From JBLFWJ01 sp047611425 (lineage in GTDB: Bacteria > Bacteroidota > Bacteroidia > UBA10329): a DNA stretch of 64,000 nucleotides. The DNA is taken from contig JBLFWJ010000001.1 in the NCBI GenBank assembly GCA_047611425.1, forward strand, positions 5,040 through 69,039. Reading direction: 5' to 3'. Both the position numbers and the translations under genes were made by a program. Under the pieces are notes generated by a model. The model saw only the letters and a list, made by a program, of their open reading frames with translations. It ran no database searches and was not told where the DNA came from. Below, in pieces: positions 61,096 to 64,000 of the stretch (the first letter of the stretch is position 1; each line of letters opens with the position of its first letter).

Positions 61096-61971
61096 TCAGA
61101 TGTCCTTGCTTGCCTTGAACAAAAGCTCTTTTTCGCTTGCAGTCAAGCTTTCATATCCAGACTTCGAAATCTTATCAAGGATGGCATCAACCTCTTTCTG
61201 TTTGCTCACTTTACGCTCATTGAAATTGTCATCGGAACGAGTATCGCGATGAACCACCTTTATCTTACTCTTCGATTTGAATGCCTTTTTCAAATTGTCA
61301 ACCCAGGAAAGAAAGTTGATTGAAGTATCCACTCCTCCTTTGATTTTGAATCCGTAAAACAGCCCGTATAATGCTCCGCCAAGATGGCCAATGTGACCAC
61401 CAGCATTCCCGCCTGGCAGAAAAACAAGGTCGATGGCTACAAAGAAACCCGCGATGTATTTCAACTTTATTGGGCCAATCAAAGCAAGCCGAACAACCTG
61501 ATTTGGGACAAGAGCAGCGGCAGCCACAAGTATGGCCAAAATGCCAGCTGAAGCACCCAAGGCAATTCCGTTTATTCCATCAAATGCTGGAAAAATATTC
61601 AACGCAAGTATGAACAGAACAGCCCCGCTTAGTCCTCCAAGAATGTACGTACTGAGCAATTGTTTGCTATTCAAATATCCAAGGAAAATCTGCCCTGAAA
61701 AGAATAGGGTTATCATGTTAAATAACAGATGAAGTGGGTCTGTGTGGGTGAAGATGTGGGTAATCAACGTCCAAGGTTTGAATACCAACGAACCCAGATT
61801 TGATGGCAACTTGAGCCAAGAAAAAACGGTTTCGGCCAACTCGAATTGAAAAAGAAACCCGAGTAATTTCAGGACTACGAAAACCAGAAAGACGCCCCCA
61901 TTCACATAGATGAGTTGCATCAACAGGTTCCCAGTTCGGAACTGATGCTTTATGTCATCAACAATGGACAT
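61096..61971 (-). CDS. Rhomboid-family intramembrane serine protease, copy 2
   Basis: The 291-residue protein has six core membrane helices with the catalytic serine in IALGASAGILAIL near residue 142 and the histidine in GHIGHLGGALYGLFYG near residue 198. The early HTDPLHLLFNMITLFFSG loop is typical. It ends in a charged cytoplasmic tail (about residues 225-291). It follows directly after the other rhomboid with no spacer and precedes the EEP gene by four bases, so the three may be co-transcribed. Confidence 0.87.
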   Translation of the reverse strand: MSIVDDIKHQFRTGNLLMQLIYVNGGVFLVFVVLKLLGFLFQFELAETVFSWLKLPSNLGSLVFKPWTLITHIFTHTDPLHLLFNMITLFFSGQIFLGYLNSKQLLSTYILGGLSGAVLFILALNIFPAFDGINGIALGASAGILAILVAAAALVPNQVVRLALIGPIKLKYIAGFFVAIDLVFLPGGNAGGHIGHLGGALYGLFYGFKIKGGVDTSINFLSWVDNLKKAFKSKSKIKVVHRDTRSDDNFNERKVSKQKEVDAILDKISKSGYESLTASEKELLFKASKDI

Positions 61972-62712
61972 TTAGAATTGAGTTGGGCGCTTTTCCCAAT
62001 ACTTAATCAGGATAAATCCGAATAGCATTCCACCCAGATGTGCGAAGTGGGCTACGTTATCACCAGGGTTGTTTTGAATTCCGGAATACAATTCAAATGC
62101 CCCGTACAGGATAACGAAATACTTGGCTTTAATTGGGAATAAAAAGTACAAGAGAATCTCCGCATTTGGGAACATCATTCCAAAGGCAAGCAGAAGTCCA
62201 AATACAGCTCCAGACGCACCAACGGTTGGTGTGTTGAGAAGTACATTATACTTACCAAGACTCGCTTCAGAATAGTTTCTTCCTGATTCTAAAATCGCAA
62301 GACCTTCATCTTTGACCATTGCAAGATCTTCCATACTCATGTTCTGAGCAAGGTTGATGAGCTGAGCCTCGACAATTCCTAAGTGAATAAAGCCAGCACC
62401 AAGTCCGGTAATCAAGTAATAGATTAAGAACCGCTTGCCGCCCCAAATATTTTCGATGTTGCTGCCAAACATCCAAAGGGCGAACATGTTGAACAGAATG
62501 TGTGACATTCCGCCATGCATAAAGATGTATGAAACAAGTTGATGTGGCTTGAAATATTCCGATTGGAATACATGCAAGCCTAAGTACTTGACCAAGTCTA
62601 TCCCAAATGAAGACTCCAAGGCTATCATGGCCAAAAAGAATAGGCCGTTGATGATAAGTAAGTTCTTCACCACCGGAGGAATCAATCCACCGGGTCTAAT
62701 CTGTTGACTCAT
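61972..62712 (-). CDS. Rhomboid-family intramembrane serine protease, copy 1
   Basis: The 246-residue protein has six membrane helices, the MHGGMSHILFNMFALWMFGS loop, the catalytic serine in VGASGAVFGLLLAFG near residue 168 and the histidine in VAHFAHLGGMLFGF near residue 225. It should cleave membrane proteins within the bilayer. It lies 6 bases after the alanine dehydrogenase gene in the same direction. Two rhomboids in series are common in Bacteroidota. Confidence 0.9.
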   Translation of the reverse strand: MSQQIRPGGLIPPVVKNLLIINGLFFLAMIALESSFGIDLVKYLGLHVFQSEYFKPHQLVSYIFMHGGMSHILFNMFALWMFGSNIENIWGGKRFLIYYLITGLGAGFIHLGIVEAQLINLAQNMSMEDLAMVKDEGLAILESGRNYSEASLGKYNVLLNTPTVGASGAVFGLLLAFGMMFPNAEILLYFLFPIKAKYFVILYGAFELYSGIQNNPGDNVAHFAHLGGMLFGFILIKYWEKRPTQF

Positions 62713-62718
62713 CTATTA

Positions 62719-63951
62719 TCAGCTTTTCTGTGACATTGCAGCCATAACCAGCCCAATATCTCTGAATGGTAACTTGTAAGTTTTGGCGAGATATTCGTTG
62801 GTCACATGACCATTGTAAACGTAAACCCCATTTCGGAATCCATCATTCCACTTGATCATATTTTCAATTCCACCAATTTCAGACATACTTAACAAGAGGG
62901 GGGAAAAAATGTTGCTCAACGCAATAGATGCAGTCTGAGCTACCCGTGAAGCAATGTTTGGCACACAGTAATGAACAACTCCGTATTCAACGAAAGTTGG
63001 CTTTTCATGTGATGTCACCCTAGATGTTTCGAAACATCCACCTTGATCGATACAAACATCCACAATCACCGATCCAAATTTCATATCGCTCACCATCTGT
63101 TCGCTCACGATAACGGGTGCTCTACCTGATCGGGATCGAATTGCACCAATTACTACATCGGCATTTCTCATTGCAGCAAACAACACGTTTGGATGTACGG
63201 TGCTGGTATAAACACGTTGACCTAGGTTCTTTTGAAGTCGACTCAATTTGTGCAATGAGTCATCGAATACTTTAACACTTGCACCAAGTCCGATGGCAGC
63301 ACGAGCGGCAAATTCACCAACCGTTCCAGCACCAATAATTACGACTTCGGTAGGAGGGACGCCAGTTACACCACCCATCATCAAGCCTTTACCTTCATTG
63401 ATGTTAGACAGATGTTCCGCAGCCAAAAGCACTGCAGTGTTTCCTGCAATTTCACTCATGCTTTTTACAAAAGGATAGATACCCTCTTTATCCTGAATGA
63501 AATCAAATGCAACAGCAGTTATCCGCTTTTTGATTAGGTGCTTAAGAAAACCGTCAGGTTGGGTGCTCAATTGCAATGCAGAAATCAACGTAGCCCCAGG
63601 ATTCATCATGTCGATCTCATCCATACTTGGCGGATCAACTTTGATAACGATATCAGCTTTAAAAACCTCGTTTGTATCGTACGAGATTTTTGCTCCAGCA
63701 TCGCTATAATCTTTATCCTGAAAATTGGCACCTTCTCCGGCTTTTGTCTCAACTACAAGTTGGTGTCCATTGGCAACTAATACAGCTACGGATTCTGGAT
63801 CCAATGAAACTCTGTTCTCTTGAAGGGTGACCTCCTTAGGAATTCCGATGTATAGGCTTTTCTTTTCTCTGGCAATTTCCAGCATTTCTTCCTGTGGCAT
63901 TAATGCCCCAAGGCTGGTGAGAATGTGCGATTGCGGGTTTTTAGCGCTCAT
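62719..63951 (-). CDS. ald: Alanine dehydrogenase
   Basis: The 410-residue enzyme has the N-terminal IGIPKEVTLQENRVSLDPES motif, the catalytic-domain residues in TKAGEGANFQDKDYSDAGA and the NAD-binding Rossmann segment VVIIGAGTVGEFAARAAIGL near residue 205. VDVCIDQGGCFETSRVTSH is also typical. It interconverts L-alanine and pyruvate with NAD. It is about 40 residues longer than Bacillus Ald because of an N-terminal extension. A weak promoter (63968-63997) precedes it. Confidence 0.9.
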   Translation of the reverse strand: MSAKNPQSHILTSLGALMPQEEMLEIAREKKSLYIGIPKEVTLQENRVSLDPESVAVLVANGHQLVVETKAGEGANFQDKDYSDAGAKISYDTNEVFKADIVIKVDPPSMDEIDMMNPGATLISALQLSTQPDGFLKHLIKKRITAVAFDFIQDKEGIYPFVKSMSEIAGNTAVLLAAEHLSNINEGKGLMMGGVTGVPPTEVVIIGAGTVGEFAARAAIGLGASVKVFDDSLHKLSRLQKNLGQRVYTSTVHPNVLFAAMRNADVVIGAIRSRSGRAPVIVSEQMVSDMKFGSVIVDVCIDQGGCFETSRVTSHEKPTFVEYGVVHYCVPNIASRVAQTASIALSNIFSPLLLSMSEIGGIENMIKWNDGFRNGVYVYNGHVTNEYLAKTYKLPFRDIGLVMAAMSQKS

Positions 63952-63967
63952 TTGCTGTGGGTAAGTG

Positions 63968-63997
63968 AGAAGATACGACCGTTTTCCTGCATTTCAA
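63968..63997 (-). promoter_or_regulatory. Possible alanine dehydrogenase promoter
   Basis: On the minus strand TTG (63997-63995) is followed after 19 bases by TATCTTCT (63975-63968), which fits TAnnTTTG in six of eight positions. The distance to the ATG is short (about 16 bases). Weak evidence. Confidence 0.22.
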
Positions 63998-64000
63998 TCT

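Overview
The window looks like a chromosomal segment of a Bacteroidota bacterium, most likely of the order Flavobacteriales. Four things point there: promoter elements of the TAnnTTTG type, secreted proteins ending in type IX secretion (T9SS) sorting domains, a long acidic/alanine-rich tail on ribosomal protein L17, and start codons that mostly lack a Shine-Dalgarno sequence. The genus cannot be read from the sequence alone.

Layout. Positions 1-6260 hold the tail of a probable FKBP-type isomerase, then a leftward surface-polysaccharide operon (O-antigen ligase/polymerase, two chain-length regulators, a Wzx flippase) and a divergent GT4 glycosyltransferase. A YbaB-type nucleoid protein follows at 6484. 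Positions 7327-24537 are one 32-gene rightward run fusing the str, S10, spc and alpha operons (rpsL to rplQ, with fusA, secY, infA and rpoA), starting at a clear promoter and ending at a strong terminator. rpmD and rpmJ, both very short, are in their normal places; tuf, adk and map are absent from the run.

Positions 24600-28670 are accessory: a broken ankyrin-repeat gene, a GIY-YIG nuclease bracketed by palindromic repeats, an ABC-F ATPase and a ParDE-type toxin-antitoxin pair whose promoter overlaps a palindrome. uvrA, an ECF sigma factor, a Nudix hydrolase, a GWxTD lipoprotein, rmuC, an alpha/beta hydrolase, a small 4-TM protein and a GNAT acetyltransferase follow to 37769.

Positions 37778-42287 hold the most interesting cluster: a SiaB-type kinase, a SiaC-type phosphoprotein and a large propeller sensor ending in a class III adenylyl cyclase domain, all in one direction. 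In Pseudomonas, SiaC switches a diguanylate cyclase; here the neighbouring cyclase is of the adenylyl type. A SpoIIE/PP2C phosphatase at 56900, a possible SiaA counterpart, lies 15 kb away.

From 42496 to the end come metabolic, envelope and housekeeping genes: a methyltransferase and ZIP transporter pair, a 2-Cys peroxiredoxin, MazG, a TPR protein, a GT39-like membrane glycosyltransferase, T9SS-secreted proteins (one with a CotH domain), an SDR/HAD pair, two tandem cysteine-rich lipoproteins, efp-lpxD, the PP2C phosphatase, an RlmD-type rRNA methyltransferase, a CHMI-family tautomerase, an EEP-family membrane protein, two rhomboid proteases and alanine dehydrogenase. No rRNA, tRNA, CRISPR array, integrase or transposase was recognised.
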